From Ectopseudomonas chengduensis (GTDB taxonomy: Bacteria > Pseudomonadota > Gammaproteobacteria > Pseudomonadales > Pseudomonadaceae): a stretch of 64,000 nucleotides of DNA. Location: positions 310,001 to 374,000 of the forward strand of contig NZ_JACFYZ010000003.1 of NCBI RefSeq assembly GCF_015712065.1, written 5' to 3'. Positions 46,822-55,546 of this stretch are shown here, one piece after another. The notes beneath the pieces were generated by a model. That model was not told the DNA's origin. It made no database searches and saw nothing but the letters and a program-made list of their open reading frames with translations. The position numbers and the translations under genes are program-made. Position 1 is the stretch's first letter. Every line of letters begins with the position of its first letter.

Positions 46822-48516
46822 TCAGTGGGGCATCAGCGGATCGCTGACACCCAGCACATAGATCGCGACCATCGCGATGATGCCGGTGAACAGCAGGTAG
46901 TACAGCGTCGGCCAGATGGTCTTGCGCAGGGTACTGCCTTCGCGGCCGAGCAGGCCAACGGTAGCCGAAGCTGCGACGACGTTATGGATCGCCACCATGT
47001 TGCCGGCGGCGGCACCAACGGCCTGGACCGCGACGATCAGCGCGCTGGAGATACCCAGGCTGCTGGCCACGCCGAACTGGAACTGGCTGAACATCATGTT
47101 GCTGACGGTGTTGGAGCCGGCGATGAAGGCACCCAGGGCACCGATGCTCGGGGCCAGCAGCGGATAGATGCCGCCAACGCTGTCGGCCACCCAGCGGGCC
47201 ATGAGGATCGGCATGCTGGCCAGCTCGGCGCCATTGACGCCGGAGTTGATCAGAATGCGCACCATCGGCACGGTGAACAGCAACACGAAGCCGGCGCTGA
47301 GCAATACGCTGGACGACTCTTTCACCGCCTTGCCCAGGTCACGTACCTTCATGCCATGCAGGAAGAAGGTGGCCAGGACCACGGCGACCAGAATGCCACC
47401 CGGCAGGTACAGCGGCTGGAAGTTGGCGCTGACGCCGACTTCGCCGAGCAGGTCGGGGAAGTTCACCACCACTGCCTTCAGCGCGTTGCCGACTTCCGGG
47501 AACACGCGGCTTATCACCAGCAGGGCACCGACCAGCACATAGGGCAGCCAGGCGCGCAGTGCGCTCATCGGTTTGGCAGTCAGCTCGTCCAGTTTCATCT
47601 CGACGCTGCCCAGCCACTCGCTCGGCCATTTGTCCGCCGGGGCGAAGTCCCAGGTTTTCTTCGGTACCAGGAAGCCGAAGCGGGCAGCGCTGGTGACGAT
47701 GGCCAGGCCGATCAGGCCGCCCAGCAGCGACGGGAATTCCGGACCGAGGAAGACTCCGGTGAAGACGTACGGCACTACGAAGGCCAGACCGGCGAAAATC
47801 GCGAACGGCATGACCTCCAGGCCAGCTTTCCAGCTTTTCTCCTGGCCGAAGAAACGGGTCAGCATCATTGCCATGATGACCGGCATGACCACGCCAACGG
47901 TGGCATGGATGATTGCCACTTCACTGGTGATCAGTTGCAGGAACTGCGCCCAGGAAGAGCCCTGTTCGACCAGCTGTGCACCGATGGTGGCGGTATCCAG
48001 GCCGGTATTGAGGCCGACGATGATCGGCGTGCCGACGGCGCCGAAGGATACCGGTGTGCTTTGTACCAGCATGCCCATCAACACCGCGGCCATGGCCGGA
48101 AAACCGATGGCGACAAGCAGCGGAGCCGCGATGGCGGCTGGTGTACCGAAGCCCGAGGCACCCTCGATGAAGCAGCCGAACAACCAGGCGATGATGATCG
48201 CCTGGATGCGGCGATCAGGGCTGATGGTGGTGAAGCCGGCACGAATGGCGGTAATGCCACCGGAGTGCTTGAGGGTGTTCAGCAGCAGGATGGCGCCGAA
48301 AATGATCCACAGCAGGCCGAGGGTGATCAGCAAGCCTTGCAGGGTAGAAGCCAGGACGCGGTTGAAGGTCATGTCCCAGGCGAACAGGCCTACAGCAGCA
48401 GTCACCAGGTAAACCAGAGGCATGGCGTGTTTGGCCGGCCAGCGCAGACCGATCAGCAGCACGGCAGCGAGCAGAATCGGCGAGAACGCCAGCAGGGCGA
48501 GAATTCCGTTGGACAT
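46822..48516 (-). CDS. lldP: L-lactate permease
   Basis: A 564-residue inner-membrane lactate:H+ symporter of the LctP family, with about 12-14 hydrophobic helices. Family blocks include FIEGASGFGTPAAIAAP, NMMFSQFQFGVA near the C-terminus and NSGVNGAELASMP. It transports lactate and glycolate in relatives. The first gene of lldP-lldD-dld, preceded by a 25-codon ORF whose last bases carry the GGAG that serves as its ribosome binding site. A perfect palindrome like the LldR operator lies 119 bases upstream of the start. Confidence 0.94.
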   Translation of the reverse strand: MSNGILALLAFSPILLAAVLLIGLRWPAKHAMPLVYLVTAAVGLFAWDMTFNRVLASTLQGLLITLGLLWIIFGAILLLNTLKHSGGITAIRAGFTTISPDRRIQAIIIAWLFGCFIEGASGFGTPAAIAAPLLVAIGFPAMAAVLMGMLVQSTPVSFGAVGTPIIVGLNTGLDTATIGAQLVEQGSSWAQFLQLITSEVAIIHATVGVVMPVIMAMMLTRFFGQEKSWKAGLEVMPFAIFAGLAFVVPYVFTGVFLGPEFPSLLGGLIGLAIVTSAARFGFLVPKKTWDFAPADKWPSEWLGSVEMKLDELTAKPMSALRAWLPYVLVGALLVISRVFPEVGNALKAVVVNFPDLLGEVGVSANFQPLYLPGGILVAVVLATFFLHGMKVRDLGKAVKESSSVLLSAGFVLLFTVPMVRILINSGVNGAELASMPILMARWVADSVGGIYPLLAPSIGALGAFIAGSNTVSNMMFSQFQFGVASSLGISSALIVAVQAVGAAAGNMVAIHNVVAASATVGLLGREGSTLRKTIWPTLYYLLFTGIIAMVAIYVLGVSDPLMPH

Positions 48517-48522
48517 TGGGTC

Positions 48523-48600
48523 TTACTCCACACGAGCGCACAACTGGCGCGGCAGGGATGAGGCGTGATCGAACAGGCTTGCAGCGCGTAGGGCTGTCAT
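48523..48600 (-). CDS. Possible 25-codon upstream ORF coupled to lldP
   Basis: Reading minus, ATG at 48598-48600 has GAGG seven bases upstream and opens a 25-codon frame (MTALRAASLFDHASSLPRQL...) that stops at 48523, six bases before the lldP ATG. The end of this frame includes GTGGAG, the only good ribosome binding site for lldP. If translated, ribosomes would terminate beside the lldP start, allowing translational coupling. The peptide has no obvious domain; it may simply be regulatory. Translation is inferred, not shown. Confidence 0.45.
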   Translation of the reverse strand: MTALRAASLFDHASSLPRQLCARVE

Positions 48601-48634
48601 GGCGTGACCTCGATGGTTTGTTGTTCTTGTTGGC

Positions 48635-48655
48635 TAAATTGGTAATACCAATTTA
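48635..48655. promoter_or_regulatory. Perfect palindrome, likely LldR operator
   Basis: Arms TAAATTGG and CCAATTTA around a 5-base centre (TAATA), with no mismatch. It has the AATTGGT...ACCAATT pattern expected for LldR, a GntR/FadR-type lactate-responsive repressor encoded next door. It lies between lldP and the lldR gene and probably controls lldP-lldD-dld and possibly lldR. Confidence 0.75.
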
Positions 48656-48811
48656 CAAAGTAGCGGGCTCAGGTTAAAAGTTGCTCAATAGACTGTCAAA
48701 TCGAGAGGCTAAGACTTTGGTCGTAGAGTGCTTGCTTGTTCAGCGAAGAAGGGCGCTATAGGCTTGCCCTGTGAGGCCATCGGCCTGGTCAAACCAATGG
48801 AGATGTGGGTA

Positions 48812-49579
48812 ATGGAAGTAGGTCAGGTGCGACAGCGTCGTCTCTCTGATGACATTGTCGCGCAACTGGAAACCATGATTCTCGAGGGCACCTTGCGTGT
48901 CGGTGAGAGGCTGCCTGCAGAACGTGCGCTGGCCGAGCAGTTTGGTGTGTCTCGTCCGTCCCTGCGTGAGGCGATCCAGAAACTGGTGGCCAAGGGGCTG
49001 CTGGTCAGTCGCCAGGGCGGCGGTAACTATGTCGCCGAATCACTCGGCTCGACCTTCAGCGACCCGCTGTTGCAACTGCTGGAGCACAAGGAAGACGCCC
49101 AGCGCGATCTGCTGGAATTTCGTCACACGCTGGAAGGCTCCTGCGCCTACTACGCGGCCAGGCGCGCCACCGATATCGATCGGCAGCGCCTCACCGAAGC
49201 GTTCGAAGCCTTGCAGGATTGCTACGCGCGAGTCGGTAAGGTGACTCGCGCCGAGGAGGGGGCGGCCGATGCGCGTTTTCACCTGGCGATTGCCGAGGCC
49301 AGCCACAACGCCGTTCTGCTGCACACCATTCGGGGTTTGTTCGACCTGCTCAAGCGCAACGTGGTGACCAACATCGGTGGCATGTATGCCCAGCGCGAAG
49401 AGACCCGCGACATGCTGATCGGGCAGCACCGCGCGCTGTACCAGGCAATCATCGAAGGTCGCGCGGAAGACGCCCGCGAGCTCTCCAATCAGCATATCGA
49501 TTATGTGCAGGAGGTGCTGTCGGAAGTGCAGTTGGAAGCCCAGCGCGTGGCGCGTGCGCAGCGCCGACTGGGGTTGTAG
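48812..49579 (+). CDS. lldR: FadR-subfamily GntR regulator LldR
   Basis: A 255-residue transcriptional repressor of the lactate genes. The N-terminal winged helix-turn-helix (about 6-72) shows RRLSDDIVAQLETMILEGTL, LPAERALAEQFGVSRPSLREAI and RQGGGNYV. The C-terminal FCD-type effector domain (about 90-235) contains the metal/ligand His-rich pattern ARFHLAIAEASHN. The ATG at 48812 (MEVGQVRQRRLSDD) fits the P. aeruginosa LldR N-terminus; upstream ATGs are not supported. Divergent from lldP, with the palindrome between them. Confidence 0.92.
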   Translation: MEVGQVRQRRLSDDIVAQLETMILEGTLRVGERLPAERALAEQFGVSRPSLREAIQKLVAKGLLVSRQGGGNYVAESLGSTFSDPLLQLLEHKEDAQRDLLEFRHTLEGSCAYYAARRATDIDRQRLTEAFEALQDCYARVGKVTRAEEGAADARFHLAIAEASHNAVLLHTIRGLFDLLKRNVVTNIGGMYAQREETRDMLIGQHRALYQAIIEGRAEDARELSNQHIDYVQEVLSEVQLEAQRVARAQRRLGL

Positions 49580-49758
49580 GCGCTACAGGCTGTACTGGAG
49601 CAGGGCGTGACTGGCGGCGATCCGTTGGCGAAGCAATACGCTGTTGAGTCCCAACGGAATGTTGTGGTGCCAGGTCTGGCATGGCGGACTGTTCGCTTGC
49701 GCTCCTGAGTCCGCCCTACGCCGGCTGCATTGCTTTGCCTTGCAGCCTGTCGCCGCTT

Positions 49759-50241
49759 TTAGTCGTCCTTGCCCTTGCTGCGCATGGCGCGCTGGACTTC
49801 GCGATCGGCGTCACGTTCCTTCTCGGTGTGGCGCTTGTCGAAGTCCTTCTTGCCCTTGGCCAGGGCAATTTCGCATTTGACCAGGTGCTGCTTCCAGTAC
49901 AGCGACAGCGCCACGGCGGTGTAGCCCTTCTGCTGCACGGAGCCGAACAGCTTTTCCAGCTCGCGCTTGTTCAGCAGCAGCTTGCGCGTGCGGGTCGGGT
50001 CGGCGATGACATGAGTGCTGGCGGTTTTCAGTGGCGTGATGTGGCAGCCCATCAACCAGGCCTCATCGTCCTTGAGCAGCACGTAGCTGTCGACCAGCTG
50101 TGCCTTGCCGGCACGCAGACTCTTCACTTCCCAACCGGACAGCACCAGGCCGGCCTCGAACTTGTGTTCGATGAAATAGTCATGCAGCGCCTTCTTGTTC
50201 AGCGCGATGGTGCCTTGGGGATGTTTCTTTTGCTTAGCCAT
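49759..50241 (-). CDS. smpB: SsrA-binding protein SmpB
   Basis: A 160-residue tmRNA-binding protein that delivers SsrA to stalled ribosomes. It starts [20 protein letters not shown] and contains [16 protein letters not shown] and the Lys/Arg-rich C-terminal tail [18 protein letters not shown]. The plausible -10 box TATAAT (minus strand) ends only about 12 bases before the ATG, suggesting an extremely short leader. No ssrA gene is seen in this window. It is divergent from the sodium symporter gene. Confidence 0.96.
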   Translation of the reverse strand: MAKQKKHPQGTIALNKKALHDYFIEHKFEAGLVLSGWEVKSLRAGKAQLVDSYVLLKDDEAWLMGCHITPLKTASTHVIADPTRTRKLLLNKRELEKLFGSVQQKGYTAVALSLYWKQHLVKCEIALAKGKKDFDKRHTEKERDADREVQRAMRSKGKDD

Positions 50242-50368
50242 AGGGCGCGCATTATAGGGAGTCGTCCGCGCCTGCGCCATGGGGCTTTACCGAGCCAAAC
50301 TTGAGCCCATGCCGCGAATCTCCGACAATGCGCGATCTTTTTTCCCGCAGTATGGGGTCTTGGCCGCA

Positions 50369-51772
50369 ATGGCGAGCGACAAAGTTTCGATTCATGGTGC
50401 CTGGGCCAGTCGCTGGGTGTTCATTCTGGCGGCGACCGGCTCGGCTGTCGGGCTCGGCAATATCTGGAAATTTCCCTACATGACCGGGGTCTACGGCGGC
50501 GGTGCGTTCGTCGTCATGTACCTGTTCTGCATCGCCCTGGTGGGTGTGCCGATCATGCTGGCGGAAACCCTGATCGGCCGCCGCGGTCGGCAGAGTCCGG
50601 TCAATGCGATGAAGAGCCTGGCGATCGAAGCCGGAGCCTCGAAGCACTGGTCGCTGGCTGCGCTAATGGGGATGGTCGCTGCGCTACTGATCCTGTCCTT
50701 CTACAGCGTGGTAGCCGGTTGGTCGCTGGATTACATCATCGGCATGGGGCGTGGCGACTTCACCGGCATCAGCGCCGATGGGGCAGGTGCGGCGTTCGGC
50801 GGTCTGACCTCCGATCCGTGGCGACTGACCCTGTGGCACAGCCTGTTCATGCTGATCACTGCGTTCGTCATCGCCAAGGGGGTGGTAGCAGGGTTGGAGC
50901 GCAGCCTGCGCATCATGATGCCGCTGCTGTTCGTGTTGTTGCTGGTGCTGCTGGGCTATAGCTTCACCACCGGGCATTTCCGTGAAGGTTTCGACTTCCT
51001 CTTCCATTTCGATCCGAGCAAGGTGCAGGACGGCATTCTGGCTGCCATGGGCCATGCCTTCTTTACCCTGAGCGTGGGCGTGGGCTCGATCATGGTCTAC
51101 GGCGCCTACATGCCGAAGAAGGCCTCGATAGGCGCCACGGTGCTGACCGTCGGTCTGCTCGATACCCTGGTGGCGCTGACTGCGGGGCTGGCATTGTTCC
51201 CTATCGTCTTCGCCGCCGGCCTGGAGCCGGGCGGTGGCCCGGGGCTGATGTTCGTCACCCTGCCGATTGCCTTCGGTAACATCGCTTTCGGTCAGGTGAT
51301 GGGGCTGATCTTCTTCGTGTTGGTGGCTGTTGCCGCATGGAGTTCGTCGATCTCCATGCTGGAGCCGGCCGTGGCCTACTTCGTCGAAAAAACCGGGCGC
51401 AGCCGTGCGCAGGTAACCGCCGCGCTGGCGCTGCTGTGCTGGCTCGTGGGGATGGGCACGGTGCTGTCGTTCAACCTGTGGGCCGAGGTCAAGTTCTTCG
51501 TCTTCGCCGAGGACGGTTTCCATCTGTTGCAGTGGGGTGCCGAGGGCGGCAAGACGTTCTTCGACAGCATCGACTACCTCACCAGCCGTATCCTGCTGCC
51601 GCTAGGTGGTCTGTCTTTCGCCATGTTCGCTGGTTGGGTGCTAAGCCGTGATGCTGTGCGTGAAGAGTTGTCCATCAGAAGCCCGCTGCTGTTCAATCTG
51701 GCCCTCTGGCTGATTCGCGTCGTGGCGCCAATCGGCGTGCTGATCGTGTTCATTGCGGAGCTGAGCAAGTAA
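50369..51772 (+). CDS. Neurotransmitter:sodium symporter family transporter
   Basis: A 467-residue inner-membrane Na+-dependent transporter of the NSS/SNF family with about 11 helices. The signature near the N-terminus is WVFILAATGSAVGLGNIWKFPYMTG, which includes the Na+-binding loop. Internal segments are GVPIMLAETLIGRRGR and SYSFTTGHF-like regions. Prokaryotic relatives carry amino acids; the substrate here is unknown. The start at 50369 (MASDKVSIHGAWASRW) is chosen by homology since the ribosome binding site is weak. The stop is directly followed by the ratA ATG. Confidence 0.88.
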   Translation: MASDKVSIHGAWASRWVFILAATGSAVGLGNIWKFPYMTGVYGGGAFVVMYLFCIALVGVPIMLAETLIGRRGRQSPVNAMKSLAIEAGASKHWSLAALMGMVAALLILSFYSVVAGWSLDYIIGMGRGDFTGISADGAGAAFGGLTSDPWRLTLWHSLFMLITAFVIAKGVVAGLERSLRIMMPLLFVLLLVLLGYSFTTGHFREGFDFLFHFDPSKVQDGILAAMGHAFFTLSVGVGSIMVYGAYMPKKASIGATVLTVGLLDTLVALTAGLALFPIVFAAGLEPGGGPGLMFVTLPIAFGNIAFGQVMGLIFFVLVAVAAWSSSISMLEPAVAYFVEKTGRSRAQVTAALALLCWLVGMGTVLSFNLWAEVKFFVFAEDGFHLLQWGAEGGKTFFDSIDYLTSRILLPLGGLSFAMFAGWVLSRDAVREELSIRSPLLFNLALWLIRVVAPIGVLIVFIAELSK

Positions 51773-52207
51773 ATGGCTACTCGAATCCAGCGTTCGGCGT
51801 TGTTGCCGTACCCGGCGCAGGCACTGTTTGATCTCGTCAACGACGTGGCCGGTTACCCAAAATTTCTGCCTTGGTGCCGCGCCAGTGAGGTGTTGGAGGT
51901 CAGCGAGACGCACATGCTGGCCAGCCTCGAGGTGGCCAAGGGCAGCATCGGCCAGCGCTTCGTCACGCGTAACGTGCTGCTGCCTGGGCAGCGTATCGAG
52001 ATGAACCTGCAGGAAGGGCCTTTTACCAGTCTCCATGGCGTCTGGGAGTTCAAGGCGCTGGGCGACAAGGCCTGCAAGATCAGCCTGGACCTGACCTTCG
52101 ACTATGCTGGGCCCCTGGTGCGTGCCACGCTGGGCCCGCTGTTCAATCAGGCGGCCAATACCATGGTCGACGCCTTCTGCCAGCGAGCCAAGCAGCTATA
52201 TGGATAA
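51773..52207 (+). CDS. ratA: RatA-type polyketide cyclase/START-domain protein
   Basis: A 144-residue SRPBCC/START-fold protein. It starts MATRIQRSALLPYPAQALFDLVNDV and has PKFLPWCRASEVLE and a final AFCQRAKQLYG. In E. coli RatA was described as a ribosome-association toxin; the family is also related to eukaryotic Coq10, and its role may instead be in ubiquinone or respiratory function. The ATG follows the symporter stop with no gap. The end overlaps rnfH by eight bases, the conserved ratA-rnfH pair. Confidence 0.9.
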   Translation: MATRIQRSALLPYPAQALFDLVNDVAGYPKFLPWCRASEVLEVSETHMLASLEVAKGSIGQRFVTRNVLLPGQRIEMNLQEGPFTSLHGVWEFKALGDKACKISLDLTFDYAGPLVRATLGPLFNQAANTMVDAFCQRAKQLYG

Positions 52208-52520
52208 GCCCAGTATCGCCATCGAAGTGGTCTATGCCTTTGCCGAACGGCAGAAACTCCTGCGTCTGTCCGTACCGGCCGGCACCACGGTGCGCGAGGC
52301 CGCGCTGCGTTCTGGTATGCAGCAGTTCTTTCCGGAGCTGGATCTGAGCCAGGCGCCGCTGGGCATTTTTGGCAAAGCGGTAGGCAAGCCGGAAGAGCGA
52401 GTGCTGGAGGAGGGTGAGCGTGTCGAGATCTATCGGCCGCTGATCGCCGATCCGAAGGAAGTGCGCAAGCAGCGTGCGGCCAAAGCCAAGGCCAGGGAAG
52501 AAGGCGAGGAGTCGAGCTAA
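52200..52520 (+). CDS. rnfH: RnfH family ubiquitin-like protein
   Basis: A 106-residue beta-grasp (ubiquitin-like) protein. It begins MDKPSIAIEVVYAFAERQKL and includes LGIFGKAVGKPEERVLEEGERVEIYRPL with a charged Lys/Arg/Glu C-terminal tail. The ATG sits inside the final codons of ratA. The function of RnfH is not well established; it has been proposed as an antitoxin partner of RatA. A terminator follows, shared with bamE. Confidence 0.88.
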   Translation: MDKPSIAIEVVYAFAERQKLLRLSVPAGTTVREAALRSGMQQFFPELDLSQAPLGIFGKAVGKPEERVLEEGERVEIYRPLIADPKEVRKQRAAKAKAREEGEESS

Positions 52521-52548
52521 TCCGTCAGCTCGTTAGGCGGCAAATATG

Positions 52549-52577
52549 AAAAAGCCCGGATTCGCTCCGGGCTTTTT
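52549..52577. terminator. Bidirectional intrinsic terminator
   Basis: Stem AAAAAGCCCGGA / TCCGGGCTTTTT around a short TTCGC loop, between the convergent rnfH and bamE genes. Confidence 0.9.
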
Positions 52578-52589
52578 CGTGTCCGCGTG

Positions 52590-53108
52590 TTACTGCGGAT
52601 CGGTTTCCAGCGGCTCGGGAGTCGGAACCGGAACGGTTTCGACCTGATCCACCTCACGCTGAATCTGCTCCAGCAACGAGCCAGGCGCCGGCGGGGTTTC
52701 GTCCTGTGGTTTGGCTTGCGGCTGCGCACTGTCGGTGTCGCTACCTTCGCCCATGATTGCCTGGTCACGGCTGACGCCGGGCATGAAGTCGCCGGCCAGG
52801 CCAACCAGTTGGTCGCTGCCGTCGAATACCAGGCTGACGCGTTCCTGCAGGCGCTGACCGCCGCCAGGCTGGATGCTGTACAGATAATCCCAGCGATCGG
52901 CATGGAAGGTGTCGGTGATCAACGGGTTGCCCATGATAAACCGCACTTGGCGTCGGGTCATTCCCGGGCGTAGCTGGTCTATCATGTCCTGTGTCACGAC
53001 ATTGCCCTGTTGAATGTCGATCTTGTAAACCCCGGGGAATGAACAACCGGCGAGTGCGAAGAGCCCGGTCAGCGACAGGCTGGTCAGCAAGAGCTTGGTT
53101 TTTTGCAT
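52590..53108 (-). CDS. bamE: Outer-membrane assembly lipoprotein BamE
   Basis: A 172-residue lipoprotein component of the BAM complex, formerly OmlA/SmpA. The lipobox is LAGC with Cys22. The core has [36 protein letters not shown] and [12 protein letters not shown], typical of BamE. A family-variable Gln/Pro/Glu-rich C-terminal extension (about 130-172) is present. It is divergent from fur across 94 bases, as in other pseudomonads. Confidence 0.94.
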   Translation of the reverse strand: MQKTKLLLTSLSLTGLFALAGCSFPGVYKIDIQQGNVVTQDMIDQLRPGMTRRQVRFIMGNPLITDTFHADRWDYLYSIQPGGGQRLQERVSLVFDGSDQLVGLAGDFMPGVSRDQAIMGEGSDTDSAQPQAKPQDETPPAPGSLLEQIQREVDQVETVPVPTPEPLETDPQ

Positions 53109-53202
53109 CGGAGGGTGACTTCCACTATCTTGGGCAACTTGAACCCCGGATCATACCCGTATTGAAGGGTGCTGCGAAGCAGCATCCATGAGAAAGCAGA
53201 CC

Positions 53203-53607
53203 ATGGTTGAAAATAACGAACTGCGCAAAGCTGGACTGAAGGTGACTCTGCCACGAGTCAAAATCCTGCAAATGCTCGACAACGCCGAGCACCGCCACAT
53301 GAGTGCGGAGGATGTCTACAAGGCTCTGATGGAGGCGGGCGAGGACGTTGGCCTGGCCACCGTATACCGCGTACTGACTCAGTTCGAAGCGGCCGGCCTG
53401 GTGGTGCGTCACAACTTCGATGGCGGCCATGCCGTGTTCGAGTTGGCTGACAGCGGCCATCACGACCATATGGTCTGCGTCGACTCGGGTGAGGTGATCG
53501 AGTTCTTCGACGCCGAGATCGAGAAGCGCCAGAAGGAGATCGTCAAGGAGCACGGTTTCGAGCTGGTCGACCACAATCTGGTGCTGTACGTACGCAAGAA
53601 GAGCTGA
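53203..53607 (+). CDS. fur: Ferric uptake regulator Fur
   Basis: A 134-residue Fe2+-dependent repressor. It begins MVENNELRKAGLKVTLPRVKILQML, nearly identical to the P. aeruginosa Fur start, with the winged-helix domain (about 1-80). The metal-binding segment is SGHHDHMVCVDSGEVIEF, and the C-terminal dimerisation domain follows. Short leader; start at 53203 chosen by homology over an upstream ATG at 53188. A strong terminator follows. Confidence 0.97.
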   Translation: MVENNELRKAGLKVTLPRVKILQMLDNAEHRHMSAEDVYKALMEAGEDVGLATVYRVLTQFEAAGLVVRHNFDGGHAVFELADSGHHDHMVCVDSGEVIEFFDAEIEKRQKEIVKEHGFELVDHNLVLYVRKKS

Positions 53608-53625
53608 TTCTTCTGCGGCAATCAG

Positions 53626-53651
53626 AAAGGCGACCCTCGGGTCGCCTTTTT
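53626..53651 (+). terminator. Intrinsic terminator after fur
   Basis: Stem AAAGGCGACC / GGTCGCCTTT with loop CTCG region and a T5 tract. Confidence 0.9.
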
Positions 53652-53662
53652 GCTTTGTCATG

Positions 53663-53703
53663 GCGCGGATGCAATCCGGGAGCCCTCCGGATTGCATCCG
53701 CGC
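53663..53703. repeat. Dispersed inverted repeat
   Basis: Arms of 17 bp GCGCGGATGCAATCCGG (53663-53679) and its complement (53687-53703), with a short GAGCCCT-like loop. Same family as 43735-43794. Confidence 0.65.
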
Positions 53704-53712
53704 TAGGCTGCT

Positions 53713-55389
53713 TCAGGCAGCCTGAGCGCTGGTGACCATCTTGCGCGCGTGAGCCAGGGATTCCTCGGTCAGGTCGACGCCACCGAGCATGCGGGCTATT
53801 TCCTCGACGCGGCCGCTCTCGTCCAGCTTGCTCACGGCGGTAGACGTGGCATCTTCGCCGCGACGCTTGTGCACGAACAGATGTTGATGGCCCTGCGCGG
53901 CGACTTGCGGCAGGTGTGTGACGCATAGCACCTGACCGCGCTCGCCCAGGCGGCGCAGGAGTTGGCCGACCACCTCTGCTGTGGGGCCGCCGATACCGAC
54001 GTCCACTTCGTCGAATACCAGGGTCGGTACACGCGAGGTCTGCGCGGTGATCACCTGGATCGCCAGGCTGATACGTGACAGCTCGCCACCGGAGGCCACC
54101 TTGGCCAGGCCGCGTAGCGGCTGGCCGGGGTTGGCGCTGACCAGGAACTCCACCATTTCCAGGCCACTGGCATGTGGTTCTTCGCTGCTCATGGCCTGGA
54201 GCTGGATGTTGAAGCGGCCGCCAGGCATGCCCAGCGCCTGCATTTCCTGCTCTACTGCAGCAGCAAGGCGCTCGGCAGCATTACTGCGCAGTGTGCTGAG
54301 TTCGGCGGCTTTCTCCTGGTAATGGCGCTCATAGGCGGCCAGCTCTTCGGCCAGGCGTTCACTGGCCTGGTCGTCGGCATTCAGGCCTTCAAGCTCTTCG
54401 AACAACTGTTGCTGCAAGGCGGCCAGCTCGGTGGGTTGGATGCGATGCTTGCGTGCCAGGGTGTAGATGGTGTCCAGGCGCTCTTCGAGAAACTGTTGAC
54501 GCTCCGGGTCGGCGTCGAAGTGATCGAGGAAGCGATTCAGCTCGCCGACTGCTTCTTCGACCTGGATCTGCGCACTGGCCAGCAGGTTGCTGGCTTCGTT
54601 CAAGGCACCGCCCTGGCCGCCAAAGGCGCCCAGGCGGTTGAGGCTGGCGGTCAGCGCGGACAGCACGTTGCCGGCATCGCTCTCGCTGCACAGATCGAGC
54701 ACCTGGCGACAGGCCGCGAGTAGCGCTTCAGCGTTGCTCAGCGCCTTGTGCTCCTGTTCCAGCTGTTCCAGTTCGTTGTCGCCCAGCGCCAGATTTTCCA
54801 GCTCTTCCAGTTGATAGCTGAGCAGCTGGTGGCGGGCGCGCTGTTCGTCACCCTGGCTGGAGATGCGCTCCAGCTCGTTGCGTGTCTGCTTCCAGCGCTG
54901 CGCGGCGAGTTGCACCTGGCGCGCGAGGTCCTGGCTGCCGGCGTATTCATCGAGCAGGCGGCGATGGGTGTCGGTCTTGAGCAGCGACTGATGCTCGTGC
55001 TGGCTGTGGATATCGATGATCAGCTCGCCAAGTGCCTTGAGGTCGGCCTGCGGACAGGGGCTGCCGTTGATATAGCCGCGCGAGCGGCCTTCGGCGGTGA
55101 TCACCCGGCGCAGGATGCACGGGCCGTCGTTGTCCAGATCCCGTTCGGCGAGCCAGGTGCGGGCTTCGGGAATGTCCACCAGGTCGAAGCTGGCGAGAAT
55201 GTCAGCCTTGTCTGCGCCTGGGCGTACCACGCCGCTGTCGGCGCGATCACCCAGGCACAGGCCGAGGGCGTCGAGCATGATCGACTTGCCGGCACCGGTC
55301 TCGCCGCTGATGGCGCTCATGCCGGCATCCAGCTCGAGATCCAGGTGGTCGACGATGGCGTAGTTGTGAATGGACAGGTGCACCAGCAT
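53713..55389 (-). CDS. recN: DNA repair protein RecN
   Basis: A 558-residue SMC-like ATPase for double-strand break repair. The N-terminal half has Walker A GETGAGKS (about 30-37). A long coiled-coil middle region follows (about 150-360, rich in Gln/Glu/Leu). The C-terminal half has signature [12 protein letters not shown] and Walker [13 protein letters not shown]. The length matches E. coli RecN. A LexA box lies 24 bases upstream of the start, consistent with SOS induction. It is divergent from grpE. Confidence 0.95.
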   Translation of the reverse strand: MLVHLSIHNYAIVDHLDLELDAGMSAISGETGAGKSIMLDALGLCLGDRADSGVVRPGADKADILASFDLVDIPEARTWLAERDLDNDGPCILRRVITAEGRSRGYINGSPCPQADLKALGELIIDIHSQHEHQSLLKTDTHRRLLDEYAGSQDLARQVQLAAQRWKQTRNELERISSQGDEQRARHQLLSYQLEELENLALGDNELEQLEQEHKALSNAEALLAACRQVLDLCSESDAGNVLSALTASLNRLGAFGGQGGALNEASNLLASAQIQVEEAVGELNRFLDHFDADPERQQFLEERLDTIYTLARKHRIQPTELAALQQQLFEELEGLNADDQASERLAEELAAYERHYQEKAAELSTLRSNAAERLAAAVEQEMQALGMPGGRFNIQLQAMSSEEPHASGLEMVEFLVSANPGQPLRGLAKVASGGELSRISLAIQVITAQTSRVPTLVFDEVDVGIGGPTAEVVGQLLRRLGERGQVLCVTHLPQVAAQGHQHLFVHKRRGEDATSTAVSKLDESGRVEEIARMLGGVDLTEESLAHARKMVTSAQAA

Positions 55390-55412
55390 GGCGAACGCTC
55401 CCGAATTGATGT

Positions 55413-55428
55413 CTGGTTATTTATACAG
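55413..55428 (-). promoter_or_regulatory. LexA (SOS) box of recN
   Basis: On the minus strand CTGTATAAATAACCAG fits CTG-N10-CAG. It sits 24 bases before the recN start, the classic place for SOS repression. Confidence 0.8.
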
Positions 55429-55464
55429 TGTTTTTTCTTTCTCTGGCAATCCTCCCTATTGCCC

Positions 55465-55492
55465 CTTGAAAGCTGTGGAATTGACTCCATAT
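55465..55492 (+). promoter_or_regulatory. Sigma32-type heat-shock promoter of grpE
   Basis: CTTGAAA at 55465-55471, then a 13-base spacer, then CTCCATAT at 55485-55492, close to the consensus CTTGAAA / CCCCATNT. It is 54 bases before grpE and fits heat-shock control of the grpE-dnaK-dnaJ group. Confidence 0.85.
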
Positions 55493-55546
55493 AGGCGGCA
55501 GGAGCGCGAGTCGGTATCGCGCCAGTTTTTTCGAGAGGAGAAAGGC

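Larger units (their letters stand above)
48517..48811. other. Divergent lldP/lldR control region
   Basis: This 295-base stretch holds the small upstream ORF (48523-48600), the LldR-type palindrome (48635-48655) and AT-rich sequence toward lldR. The promoters themselves are not clear enough to place. The gene-free remainder shows no other structure. Confidence 0.6.

Noticed and set aside
46825..48561. A 578-codon plus-strand frame opposite lldP
   Set aside because: Antisense shadow of a clear lactate permease; the translation is low-complexity His/Gln/Asp sequence.
51773..52520. ratA-rnfH as a classical toxin-antitoxin mobile module
   Set aside because: The pair is part of the conserved smpB/bamE/fur neighbourhood and is related to Coq10-type proteins; nothing suggests mobility.
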